From the NCBI GenBank assembly GCA_964611185.1, contig CAZSXE010000024.1, positions 1 to 27,631 of the forward strand: 27,631 bases of DNA, given 5' to 3'. Positions 1 through 7,605 of this stretch are shown here, piece after piece (position 1 is the first letter of the stretch; each line of letters opens with the position of its first letter). Source of the DNA: CAAGNP01 sp964611185. GTDB taxonomy: Bacteria; Bacteroidota; Bacteroidia; Bacteroidales; UBA932. The notes under the pieces were generated by a model, which worked only from the letters and a program-made list of their open reading frames with translations, made no database searches and was not told the DNA's origin. A program made the position numbers and the translations under genes.

Positions 1-165
1 AAGCCTTCGATGAAATTCGGAGGCTTCTTTTTTTTATTGTCCCCTCCCCAAGAACCACCGGCTCGTGCGAGCGACCCCAACTACCATTCTGAGCGCAGCG
101 AAGAATGGGGTATAAAGCGCGAGTAATAGCCCGCAACGCGGGCTCGAGCCTCGTGGGCACCGCAA

Positions 166-201
166 GAAGCCTTCGATGAAATTCGGAGGCTTCTTTTTTT
201 T
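166..201 (+). terminator. Rho-independent terminator in repeat copy 2
   Basis: The arms GAAGCCTTCGA (166-176) and TTCGGAGGCTTC (182-193) form an 11-bp stem with one T-G wobble and a 6-nt loop (177-182). Eight T follow (194-201). It faces the + strand. The same structure ends copy 1 (up to 35) and recurs in copy 3 (332-367), so + strand transcripts meet it three times. Confidence 0.8.
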
Positions 202-331
202 ATTGTCCCCTCCCCAAGAACCACCGGCTCGTGCGAGCGACCCCAACTACCATTCTGAGCGCAGCGAAGAATGGGGTATAAAGCGCGAGTAATAGCCCGC
301 AACGCGGGCTCGAGCCTCGTGGGCACCGCAA

Positions 332-367
332 GAAGCCTTCGATGAAATTCGGAGGCTTCTTTTTTTT
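332..367 (+). terminator. Rho-independent terminator in repeat copy 3
   Basis: This is an exact copy of the hairpin plus T8 described at 166-201. It lies about 40 bp upstream of the point where the repeat meets the receptor remnant. Any + strand transcription entering from the repeat should stop before the receptor fragment. Confidence 0.75.
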
Positions 368-409
368 ATTGTCCCCTCCCCAAGAACCACCGGCTCGTGC
401 GAGCGACCT

Positions 410-1012
410 TTCATTGATGATTACATTGTAACAAAACTATCAAACGAAGTAACGGACTATGACAATTTGTACGCTGATATGGAACTGTCAAAAGCATTTT
501 TCGGTATAAACGGAAAGGCAACCCTCACCCTCAATGGAAGCAGGACTGGATCAGTAATCAATCATAACAATATTAAAACTCATTATACCGGATATAATGG
601 AGGTGCAGCGTTCAAAATTCTCGGTTCACTTGCAAACTGGCTCAATGTTGATTATACCGGAGAATACTCATTCACAAAGTATAAAACGGAAGGAATCTGG
701 GATGAAAGTGATTATAGTTCTTTTTTTCAAACAATAAGCTTTTCCTTTTTTCCATCCGATAAATTGGAAATGGAGATAATGGCCGAACACTACCTAAGTC
801 AATACACCGGAGAGAAATTCTTACATACCATCTTCTTGGACGCATCTATATGGTATCACATCAATAATAAAATCCAACTATTCTTACATGCAAAAAACCT
901 GCTTAACCAGCACACATACTCCTATTCCGTAATTAATCCCTTACAGACATCACATTATTCATATATTATCCGCCCTCTTAACATATTGATCGGCTTCCAA
1001 ATCCATTTCTAA
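410..1012 (+). pseudogene. 3' remnant of an outer-membrane beta-barrel / TonB-dependent receptor gene
   Basis: The frame is open from the repeat junction to the TAA at 1010-1012, giving about 200 residues without a proper start. In frame the first codons after the junction read FIDDYIVTKLS; the frame also continues back into the repeat to a TAG at 293-295. A TTG at 467 exists but sits inside what looks like an ongoing barrel. Alternating polar and aromatic residues, AKNLLNQHTYSY and a terminal IGFQIHF ending in Phe are typical of the C-terminal strands of Bacteroidota receptors of the OMP_b-brl_3 kind. These belong to outer-membrane SusC-like or related receptors. No plug, signal peptide or TonB box is present, so the 5' part has been lost or is misassembled. 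Function of the fragment alone is unlikely. Confidence 0.75.
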
Positions 1013-1194
1013 ATGAGTGATGGCTTATCATTGTATCATCATCATCAAGTCATTGTCCAATTATCATACACACATTGACTAATTATTTGACATTCACAAT
1101 AAAAAATATACTTGTATATTGTTGTTTATCAGGATATTATGGTTATTGGTATAGCATTTGCTATATTTAGAAAGCAGATTTGTATATTTCCATT

Positions 1195-3609
1195 ATGAAA
1201 CTGTTAAACCAAATTAAAGCCTACCTGACTTTCTTAGGAAGAAATAAATTATATACCTCCATCAATGTACTCGGACTCTCTATTTCATTATGCTTTTGCA
1301 TATTGCTTTTCAGCTTTCTATACTCAGAATTTACGGTAGATAACTTCCAGGAAAATTCAAAGGATATTTACATAGTAGGAAGTGAAGACGGTATTGCGAA
1401 TGGGCACAAAATAGGAGAATATCTTAAAGTTCGTATGCCGGAGATTAAAAATACCTGCGCAATATATCAACACGAAGACATACTTATATCCCCGGAAAAG
1501 GGCTCCGACCATAAAATACGTGTCAATAAAGCAATATTCGTAGATAGCAGTTTCTTGGAAATGTTATCTTTTAAAATTCTTTCAGGCGACAGGAACAGAG
1601 TATTACATACAAAAAACGGAGTACTTCTTTCCGAATCATTCGCTGTGTCCGCCTTCGGCAATATTGATGTAGTCGGAAAATCATTCTCCTACACATATAC
1701 ACCTTACGGCAGCCAGAATCAGGTGAATGTTGAATTTTCAGTAGAAGGGGTGATAGAAGATTTTCATAAAACAGTCTTCCCCTCGGAAGAGATTATTTTC
1801 ACAAGTGAAGCACTATCATATTTCAATCCGGGTGCTCTATCCGAAAACTTCAACAGCTGTTCCTCATACATTTTACTTCAGAGTATAGCCGGCATAGATC
1901 TCAGGCCCAAAGGGGAAGAAGTGTTGAATTGGTTTAAAAATGACTACTGGATTTACAAAGACGATTGTTTTTTCGGTCCAAAAAAAGAAGTAAGATTTAT
2001 TCCCCTTAAAGAGCTCTATTTTATTAATACCTCCGGCACATTTGAAAATGATTTTTTCAATGAGATAGACAAAAACATACTCTCTGTGTTTTTGTCTATC
2101 TGTATAGTAGTACTGATATTCTCCATATTCAATTATATAAATTTGACTACTGCCCAGACAGGCTTCAGAGCCAAGGAGATGGCAGTAAACAGACTATATG
2201 GAGCATCCCAGCACAATATCCGTTTCAGAATGTTTATTGAATCGGAATTATTAATAATTATAGCTTTTTTGATAGCCTTATTCATAGCATTTAGCTTAGA
2301 GTCCTACATCAGTTCATTAGTGGGACATAAATTCTATCTGAAAGAGAATCTAAACTTTACCAATATATCCATATTAGTGTTGTTTATGATCGTTCTCGGA
2401 GGGATCAATGCCATAATTCCAAGTTATTACCTGTCAAAATATAAGCCAATAGATGTGGTGAAAGGAGAATTCAAGTTTCGCAGTAAAATGATTTATTCGA
2501 GAATATTTATTGTAATACAAATCTGCATAACAGTTGTCTTGATTATTTTCTCGATTACTATGAACAGACAGATGAATCACATACTTAATTTCGACTACGG
2601 ATATAACCATAAAAACATAATAAATATTGATATTTGGAATACAGAAGGGATAAATTATAAATCATTAGTATCTGAAATCAATAAAATTCCCGGAGTAAAA
2701 AGTATCGGATTCACATCGGGAACTCCATTTGACAGGGGTAACAATAATACCTTAATGGTAAGCAATATTAATAAATATGTCGGTTTTCAAATTTTCAAAT
2801 CAGACCCGGCAACAGTAAAGATGCTCGGTTACCGCTTTATTCAAGACAATAAACTGGCAGACAAAGACATCTGGTGGGTTAATGAAGAATCTTTAAAAAG
2901 ATGCAGCTTGGATCCATCCGCTTCAGAGATAAAAATAAATGATTACTGGGATGGAGAGAACAAGAATATTAAAATAGCAGGGATATTCAAAAACATATAT
3001 CTACGACCTGTAAACTCGTATGAAGAAGGATTCGGAGGGTACGAACCAATGGTTCTAAAAATAATGGATGAAGTAGAAGATCCCTGGAATATACTGATAG
3101 AAACCGAAGTTAATAGCAGCGACATACTCACCCGAATTTCGGATATTGCAGAAAATATCGGAATTCCTGCCCCAAAAATCGAATATATTGACGATAGTCT
3201 GAAAAACAGTGTCATAAAAGAGATTCGCATTAAAAACATAATGTTCATATTTACCTTTATTGCTTTAGTTATTTCATCTTTAGGCCTTTTCGCAATGGCC
3301 ACTTATTTTTCGCAACAAGCCTCCAAAGAGATAGCAATAAGAAAAATATGCGGTTCCACTTCATCCGAGATACTCATAAAGATGCTATCCCGCTTTATGA
3401 TATTAATAATGATAGCATTTCCTATCGCTTGCTTAATCTCTTACTTTCTCACCAACAAGTGGCTCGAAGGGTTTAATTACAGGGTAAGCATAAATCTCTG
3501 CACATTTCTCATTGCCGCAGGTGGAATATTGTTAATATCACTTATTTCCATATTCGGTCAAAGCTATAAAACGGCAAACACGAATCCGGTAAATACCATT
3601 AATAAGTAA
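1195..3609 (+). CDS. FtsX/MacB-type ABC transporter permease, double-length
   Basis: This 804-residue inner-membrane protein has the layout common in Bacteroidota MacB_PCD/FtsX permeases. One N-terminal membrane segment (about 22-43) is followed by a large periplasmic domain. Four segments follow (about 291-313, 349-372, 390-412, 435-457), then a second periplasmic domain, then three segments (about 682-706, 733-755, 768-788). The basic motif KEIAIRKICGSTSSEI after the sixth segment is typical of FtsX domains. I chose ATG 1195 (MKLLNQIKAYLTFLGRNKL), which matches how such proteins begin, over the TTG at 1180. Such proteins normally work with a LolD/MacB-like ATPase in lipoprotein handling, export or envelope stress. 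No ATPase or adaptor gene lies beside it, so the substrate is unknown. The gap upstream (1013-1194) holds no clear gene or strong promoter. Confidence 0.85.
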   Translation: MKLLNQIKAYLTFLGRNKLYTSINVLGLSISLCFCILLFSFLYSEFTVDNFQENSKDIYIVGSEDGIANGHKIGEYLKVRMPEIKNTCAIYQHEDILISPEKGSDHKIRVNKAIFVDSSFLEMLSFKILSGDRNRVLHTKNGVLLSESFAVSAFGNIDVVGKSFSYTYTPYGSQNQVNVEFSVEGVIEDFHKTVFPSEEIIFTSEALSYFNPGALSENFNSCSSYILLQSIAGIDLRPKGEEVLNWFKNDYWIYKDDCFFGPKKEVRFIPLKELYFINTSGTFENDFFNEIDKNILSVFLSICIVVLIFSIFNYINLTTAQTGFRAKEMAVNRLYGASQHNIRFRMFIESELLIIIAFLIALFIAFSLESYISSLVGHKFYLKENLNFTNISILVLFMIVLGGINAIIPSYYLSKYKPIDVVKGEFKFRSKMIYSRIFIVIQICITVVLIIFSITMNRQMNHILNFDYGYNHKNIINIDIWNTEGINYKSLVSEINKIPGVKSIGFTSGTPFDRGNNNTLMVSNINKYVGFQIFKSDPATVKMLGYRFIQDNKLADKDIWWVNEESLKRCSLDPSASEIKINDYWDGENKNIKIAGIFKNIYLRPVNSYEEGFGGYEPMVLKIMDEVEDPWNILIETEVNSSDILTRISDIAENIGIPAPKIEYIDDSLKNSVIKEIRIKNIMFIFTFIALVISSLGLFAMATYFSQQASKEIAIRKICGSTSSEILIKMLSRFMILIMIAFPIACLISYFLTNKWLEGFNYRVSINLCTFLIAAGGILLISLISIFGQSYKTANTNPVNTINK

Positions 3610-3659
3610 TTTTTTCATTCAAACGCCACTATAATTGTGAGGTTTTGATTTTTCTTGAC

Positions 3660-3667
3660 TATTTTTG
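3660..3667 (+). promoter_or_regulatory. Bacteroidetes -7 box before the glycosyltransferase
   Basis: TATTTTTG matches TAnnTTTG exactly, and a TTG lies 22 nt upstream. The box ends 7 nt before ATG 3675, so a transcript from it would have almost no leader. The match is short and could be chance in AT-rich DNA. Confidence 0.45.
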
Positions 3668-3674
3668 TAATGTT

Positions 3675-4682
3675 ATGAATAATGAACAGACATTATTTTC
3701 CATTATCATACCTGTTTTTAACAGGCCGGATGAAGTAACTGAACTATTAGAAAGCCTTAATAATCAGCTACATAGAGAATTTGAAGTCATCATTATCGAA
3801 GACGGATCGAGCATCACCTGTGAAAAAGAGCTGACACATTACGCCTCCAAGCTGAATATTCGTTATTTTTATAAAGAAAACGGAGGTCCGTCATCAGCAA
3901 GAAATTTCGGAGCGAAAAAAAGTTTCGGCAAGTATCTGATTTTTCTCGATTCCGACTGCATCACCCCACCATCATTCATAGAAGAAATTGAGAATGAACT
4001 AACCGAAAAGCCATGCGAATTATTCGGCGGAAAAGATAAATCCCACCCGTCATTCACCCCCCTTCAGAAAGCCATTGACTACGCGATGACCTCTCCCCTG
4101 ACCACAGGTGGAATAAGAGGAAACACTAAAAGTGCCGACCGCTTCTACCCGAGAACATTCAATATGGGGGTATTAAAAGCGGCTTTTGAAAAAGTAAACG
4201 GATTTTCAGAAGAGATGAGATTTGGAGAAGATATAGACTTCAGTTATCGCATAATTGAATCAGGATTCACATCGCGTTTATTTCCCAAAGCATGGGTATA
4301 TCACAAACGCAGAAACAATTTCAAATCTTTTTTCAAACAAGTTTTCAACTCAGGGATTGCCAGAATACATCTCTCCAAACGCCATCCGGGTTCATTAAAA
4401 TTAGTACACCTGCTACCATCAACATTCGTAACAGGCGCCCTACTGCTCATAATCGCATCGCTTATCCATCCCGTTTTCCTTACGCCTTTGGCAATACTGC
4501 TCGCCGCATTATTCTCAGATGCCACCATTCGCACACGAAGCATCAAAATAGGTTTCTTATCTATGATTGCATCAATAATCCAGCTAACAGGATACGGCAC
4601 CGGACTCATTTCGGGATGGTGGCACATCTGCGTAGAGAAGAAAAATCACTACGCAGCCTTTATTAAAAATTTCTACAAATAA
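3675..4682 (+). CDS. Family 2 glycosyltransferase with C-terminal membrane segments
   Basis: This 335-residue protein starts with the GT-A nucleotide-binding fold (FSIIIPVFNRPDE, residues about 8-20; IIIEDGSS about 39-46). The metal-binding LDSDC motif is at about 91-95, and an ED motif (FGEDIDFSYR) at about 185-192 is typical of inverting GT2 enzymes. About 80 C-terminal residues are hydrophobic (two to three segments), placing it at the cytoplasmic face of the inner membrane. It would transfer a sugar from a nucleotide sugar to a lipid or glycan acceptor, which cannot be named. ATG 3675 is preferred over TTG 3645, because the latter lies upstream of the -7 box and adds residues not typical of the family. 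It is not in a polysaccharide cluster; neighbours are a permease and a convergent receptor. Confidence 0.85.
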   Translation: MNNEQTLFSIIIPVFNRPDEVTELLESLNNQLHREFEVIIIEDGSSITCEKELTHYASKLNIRYFYKENGGPSSARNFGAKKSFGKYLIFLDSDCITPPSFIEEIENELTEKPCELFGGKDKSHPSFTPLQKAIDYAMTSPLTTGGIRGNTKSADRFYPRTFNMGVLKAAFEKVNGFSEEMRFGEDIDFSYRIIESGFTSRLFPKAWVYHKRRNNFKSFFKQVFNSGIARIHLSKRHPGSLKLVHLLPSTFVTGALLLIIASLIHPVFLTPLAILLAALFSDATIRTRSIKIGFLSMIASIIQLTGYGTGLISGWWHICVEKKNHYAAFIKNFYK

Positions 4683-4770
4683 CTGTTTCTATTCTCATAA
4701 AAGAAACTGCAACAGACAAATATGAATCACCAAGCGTTTTTCTTAAAGCATTGATTATATGCCACATCAT

Positions 4771-4806
4771 ACTTTTCCCCGGTCCATAACCGGACTGGGG
4801 AAAAGT
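4771..4806. terminator. Long hairpin between convergent genes, probable bidirectional terminator
   Basis: ACTTTTCCCCGGTCC (4771-4785) pairs with GGACTGGGGAAAAGT (4792-4806) over 15 bp with one G-T wobble and a 6-nt loop. It lies between the glycosyltransferase (+) and the receptor (-), where both need a terminator. Neither side has a long T run outside the stem, so the terminator role is inferred from position and stability. Confidence 0.55.
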
Positions 4807-4856
4807 TGTAGAGTGCTGATAGTAAGAGGAGTAAGAAAAACGGGGTAGCTCCACTT

Positions 4857-6884
4857 TTAAAGGGACGAGATGCAGATACTCACCCCTCCTACCACCCATA
4901 TTCCCGGCTGCGCCAATCCACCAAAATCAAAGTACTTCGTATTGAGAATATTATTTGCATCTATAAAGAAAGAGAATATTTTAGGAGACCACGACAGACG
5001 GGCATCGAGAAGAAAATAAGGGACAAAGTCTCCACTTCTATCATACCAGCTTCCCGTTATATCGAGAGTTAGTTTTGGAATAAATTCCAATAAGATGTGA
5101 GAAGAAAACTTATTCTTCATATAATCGAGAGCATATTTTGATGTATATCCCTGCGAATTTTTGTCGGTAGAGACATATCCATACGAAACAGATATATCTT
5201 TCAATATTTTGTCAAACCCGTACGATATACTTACATCTGCTCCGAATGTATTGAGCTTAGTCATCTGAGAAGACTCCCATTTATCTGAACCATCCTTGAG
5301 AATCCAGTCAATAATATTTTTCCCTTGACGGTAATATACATTGGCAGCAGCTCTCAAATGCTTGATATGGGGAGTTTTAAATGACGATCCTAATCTATAA
5401 GTTATAGCAGTTTCAGGATTTAAATCGACATTTCCGATATGAGTAGCAGTCGTATAATAAAGATCTGTAAATGTCGGAAGTCTCATAGACTGCGATGCAC
5501 TCAAATCTATCAAGAAGCCGGGTAACACACTATAAGAAGCTGCCAAACTCCACATATAAGAAGGAATCATAGAGTTACCCTTTGTACTACCGGCCATATT
5601 GAACGAGCCGCTTAAATCGAACTTACCCAATAGGACATTATGCCTAAGCCAGCCGTTAATAACATTTCTATGTGCGCTTTTAGTGTAATATTTATCATGC
5701 TCCCCGGCAACAGGGATAGTAGAACTCATATCCTCTCCGAGCACATTACTATATATTAGATTATATGAATAATCGGCACCTATCGTGCTTGTACCGCCTA
5801 TCCAGTTATATGCTACACTCAATCCGGCCCCCACATTATCCGTCAAATGGTAATTGTGTCCACCATACCACGCAGGAGCCTCTTCTAAATCTCGAAAAAG
5901 CTCGAATTTGTCGGTATTTCTACGATAACTTGCGAAAGCCCGGAATTTAAAATCATTAACACTTTTACTCCATTTCAACGAAGTAAGATATGTCTGAGTT
6001 TTCTCCGCCTGATGCGGATAGGTTAGAGAATAAAAGGCGTTAGCACCAAAATATTTCTTCTGATAACCGGCCTGGAAATCTAAATTTCCATATTTACCCC
6101 CATCGGCAACGGTACGGGTAAAGAGATTAACATTATTAAAATCGGTATTGTCTATATACCCGTCACTTTTTTTAATCGACCCACTAATCATTGAAGAAAC
6201 TCCGTTTTTGGAAATGGCACCTGAGATATTGCCATACAAATATCCGTAACTTCCTCCACTGATAATTGTTTTAATGTAATTGGGATTTTCCGGTGTCGTA
6301 ATTACATTCAGAGCACCTGTAAAAGCTCCGATTCCCGCCACACCCGAAATAAGATTTATGCTATTTACTTGCTCAATATCCACCGGCAGGGAGTGTGTTT
6401 GATGACCTGTTCTTGCATCGGTAAAATTAATACCATTGAGCATAAGCATTGTCTGATCGGAGGTTCCTCCGTAGAGAGATATATCGGCCTGAACACCTTT
6501 GCCCCCCCTCTCTCTTAAATCCACAGACGGATTTGTTTTTAATACACCTTCAATACTTTGATAGGCTGAAGTTTTCATAAGGTCTCTGTTATAGACCTCG
6601 GTCGGTACAATAATCCCTCTTGTGGGATTTGATAAGCGTGCAGTAACATGTACCTCGTTAAGATTGTATTTAAACGCTTTGTCCCTCTCTACAGAATCCG
6701 ATACTACGATTTGTAGCGAATCCACTTGAGCAAGTAATGTCTTAAAAGGAAGAGTCAGAATAGACATAAAAGAGGCAAGCACCCCTATCTTTACTACTCT
6801 GTGCAAACTGGCAAATACTGACCAGCTCTTTCGAGACCAGCGTTTAAAACAAGGAACTGCACTCACTTTTGTGTGTTTGTTCAT
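4857..6884 (-). CDS. TonB-dependent outer-membrane receptor, BtuB-like
   Basis: This 675-residue protein resembles the vitamin B12/siderophore receptor class. It has a long basic N-region containing FKRWSRKSWSVFASL, then a hydrophobic stretch (about 33-52) ending in LLAQ, like the extended signal peptides of Bacteroidota BtuB-type receptors. The plug domain spans about 75-195 (SIEGVLKTNPSVDLRERGG, QADISLYGGTSDQTMLMLNG, FTDARTGHQTHSLPVDIEQV). A beta-barrel follows, with repeated aromatic strands and a late NNILNTKYFDFGGLAQPG typical of the last strands. It ends in ISSL rather than the usual terminal aromatic residue. There is no cobalamin riboswitch in the 73-bp gap upstream, so a B12 substrate is only a guess from N-terminal similarity. 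It lies downstream of the kinase-like gene but has its own -7 box. Confidence 0.82.
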   Translation of the reverse strand: MNKHTKVSAVPCFKRWSRKSWSVFASLHRVVKIGVLASFMSILTLPFKTLLAQVDSLQIVVSDSVERDKAFKYNLNEVHVTARLSNPTRGIIVPTEVYNRDLMKTSAYQSIEGVLKTNPSVDLRERGGKGVQADISLYGGTSDQTMLMLNGINFTDARTGHQTHSLPVDIEQVNSINLISGVAGIGAFTGALNVITTPENPNYIKTIISGGSYGYLYGNISGAISKNGVSSMISGSIKKSDGYIDNTDFNNVNLFTRTVADGGKYGNLDFQAGYQKKYFGANAFYSLTYPHQAEKTQTYLTSLKWSKSVNDFKFRAFASYRRNTDKFELFRDLEEAPAWYGGHNYHLTDNVGAGLSVAYNWIGGTSTIGADYSYNLIYSNVLGEDMSSTIPVAGEHDKYYTKSAHRNVINGWLRHNVLLGKFDLSGSFNMAGSTKGNSMIPSYMWSLAASYSVLPGFLIDLSASQSMRLPTFTDLYYTTATHIGNVDLNPETAITYRLGSSFKTPHIKHLRAAANVYYRQGKNIIDWILKDGSDKWESSQMTKLNTFGADVSISYGFDKILKDISVSYGYVSTDKNSQGYTSKYALDYMKNKFSSHILLEFIPKLTLDITGSWYDRSGDFVPYFLLDARLSWSPKIFSFFIDANNILNTKYFDFGGLAQPGIWVVGGVSICISSL

Positions 6885-6912
6885 TTGTTTTAAAAATTAA
6901 AAAATAAAGGGA

Positions 6913-6920
6913 CAAAGATA
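6913..6920 (-). promoter_or_regulatory. Bacteroidetes -7 box before the BtuB-like receptor
   Basis: On the minus strand TATCTTTG matches TAnnTTTG exactly, 28 nt before the ATG at 6884. No good -33 TTTG is seen at 19-21 nt. It suggests the receptor can be transcribed independently of the upstream kinase-like/MATE pair. Confidence 0.45.
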
Positions 6921-6957
6921 AGGGATTTGAGAAAAAATACCGCTTTAGTTGAAAAAA

Positions 6958-7605
6958 CTACAAGAAAATATCTCTTATAACCCCCTCTACAATGGAAACA
7001 CACCTGTCGATTCCAAGCACGGATGTATTAAGGCACATATCATAAGATGATGCAGCACCCCATTTTTTAAAGGTATAATAATTATAATACTCTGCCCTTT
7101 TCTTATCAATTTCTTCAATGATTGATTTAGCCTCTTTTTCAGAATAGCCGTGCACCGAAGATAATCGCGAAACCCTGTCATCATAATCAGCACAAATAAA
7201 TAGAGAAAACATATTTCGCTTTTCGCGCAATACATAATCTGCACACCTCCCCACAAATACGGAGGGCCCTTTTTCAGCAAGAGCCATGATAACCTGACTT
7301 TGGATTTTAAAGAGCTCCTCATCACATAAATAATTGATATTGTTCATATTACCTGTGTAAGGAAAGATTGATTCCACTCCGAGTAAACTTGTTATTAATG
7401 ATTTTTTTGGCTTCTCATCCACTTTTTCAAATAGTTCCGGAGATATTCCGCTCTCCTGAGCCGAATGATAAATAATCTCTTTATCATAAAAAGAGGCATC
7501 CAAAATCCTTGAAACGCGCAATGCCACCTCTCTTCCGCCACTTCCAATCTCCCTTCCAAGGCAGATAGAGAAGTTTTTACTTTGACAACTCTGCTTCATT
7601 TTCAT
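6958..7605 (-). CDS. Cytidylate kinase-like family protein
   Basis: This 215-residue protein carries the P-loop-like GREIGSGGREV near its N-terminus. It also has SVFVGRCADYVL in the middle and KRAEYYNYYTFKKWG, all features of the AAA_26 / cytidylate-kinase-like family. That family is related to Cmk but usually separate from the housekeeping enzyme, and its substrate is generally not known; nucleotide phosphorylation is inferred. I chose the ATG at 7605 (MKMKQSCQ) over TTG 7626; ATG 7599 is also possible. The start lies inside the 3' end of the MATE gene in another frame (29-bp overlap), so the two are very likely cotranscribed and translationally coupled. Confidence 0.8.
   Translation of the reverse strand: MKMKQSCQSKNFSICLGREIGSGGREVALRVSRILDASFYDKEIIYHSAQESGISPELFEKVDEKPKKSLITSLLGVESIFPYTGNMNNINYLCDEELFKIQSQVIMALAEKGPSVFVGRCADYVLREKRNMFSLFICADYDDRVSRLSSVHGYSEKEAKSIIEEIDKKRAEYYNYYTFKKWGAASSYDMCLNTSVLGIDRCVSIVEGVIRDIFL

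Larger units (their letters stand above)
1..408. repeat. 166-bp perfect tandem repeat, about 2.5 copies, each with a terminator hairpin
   Basis: Units begin at 1, 167 and 333 (period 166). The third stops matching at 408/409. By eye the copies are identical, including the run of eight T. The block is clearly GC-richer than the AT-rich genes around it. Besides the terminator, each unit has the arm pair CCATTCT/AGAATGG around an 11-nt loop (84-108; again 250-274) and AGCCCGC-AAC-GCGGGCT (128-144; again 294-310). It also contains a GCTC/GAGC mini-stem. I find no credible gene here; reading frames in it just traverse the repeat. It could be an amplified intergenic repeat or an assembly-graph artefact at a contig edge. 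The sequence alone cannot decide. Confidence 0.93.

Noticed and set aside
138..165. tRNA 3' end (T-arm-like CTCGAGC loop followed by GGGCACC)
   Set aside because: The T-arm needs two wobble pairs, the loop is not TTCRANN, and no matching 5' acceptor, D-arm or anticodon arm is present; at most a decayed fragment or chance.
34..326. Minus-strand reading frames of 70-81 codons in the repeat
   Set aside because: They simply traverse the GC-rich repeat, contain the terminator hairpin and show no protein-like composition.
1..408. CRISPR-like array
   Set aside because: The unit is 166 bp with no variable spacers between short repeats and no cas genes nearby; it is a simple tandem duplication.
4292..4666. 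124-codon + strand frame inside the glycosyltransferase gene
   Set aside because: It is an out-of-frame overlap with a clear GT2 gene; composition is low-complexity and basic, with no start context.
6885..6957. Cobalamin riboswitch upstream of the BtuB-like receptor
   Set aside because: The gap is only 73 bp, too short, and no B12-box-like sequence is seen.
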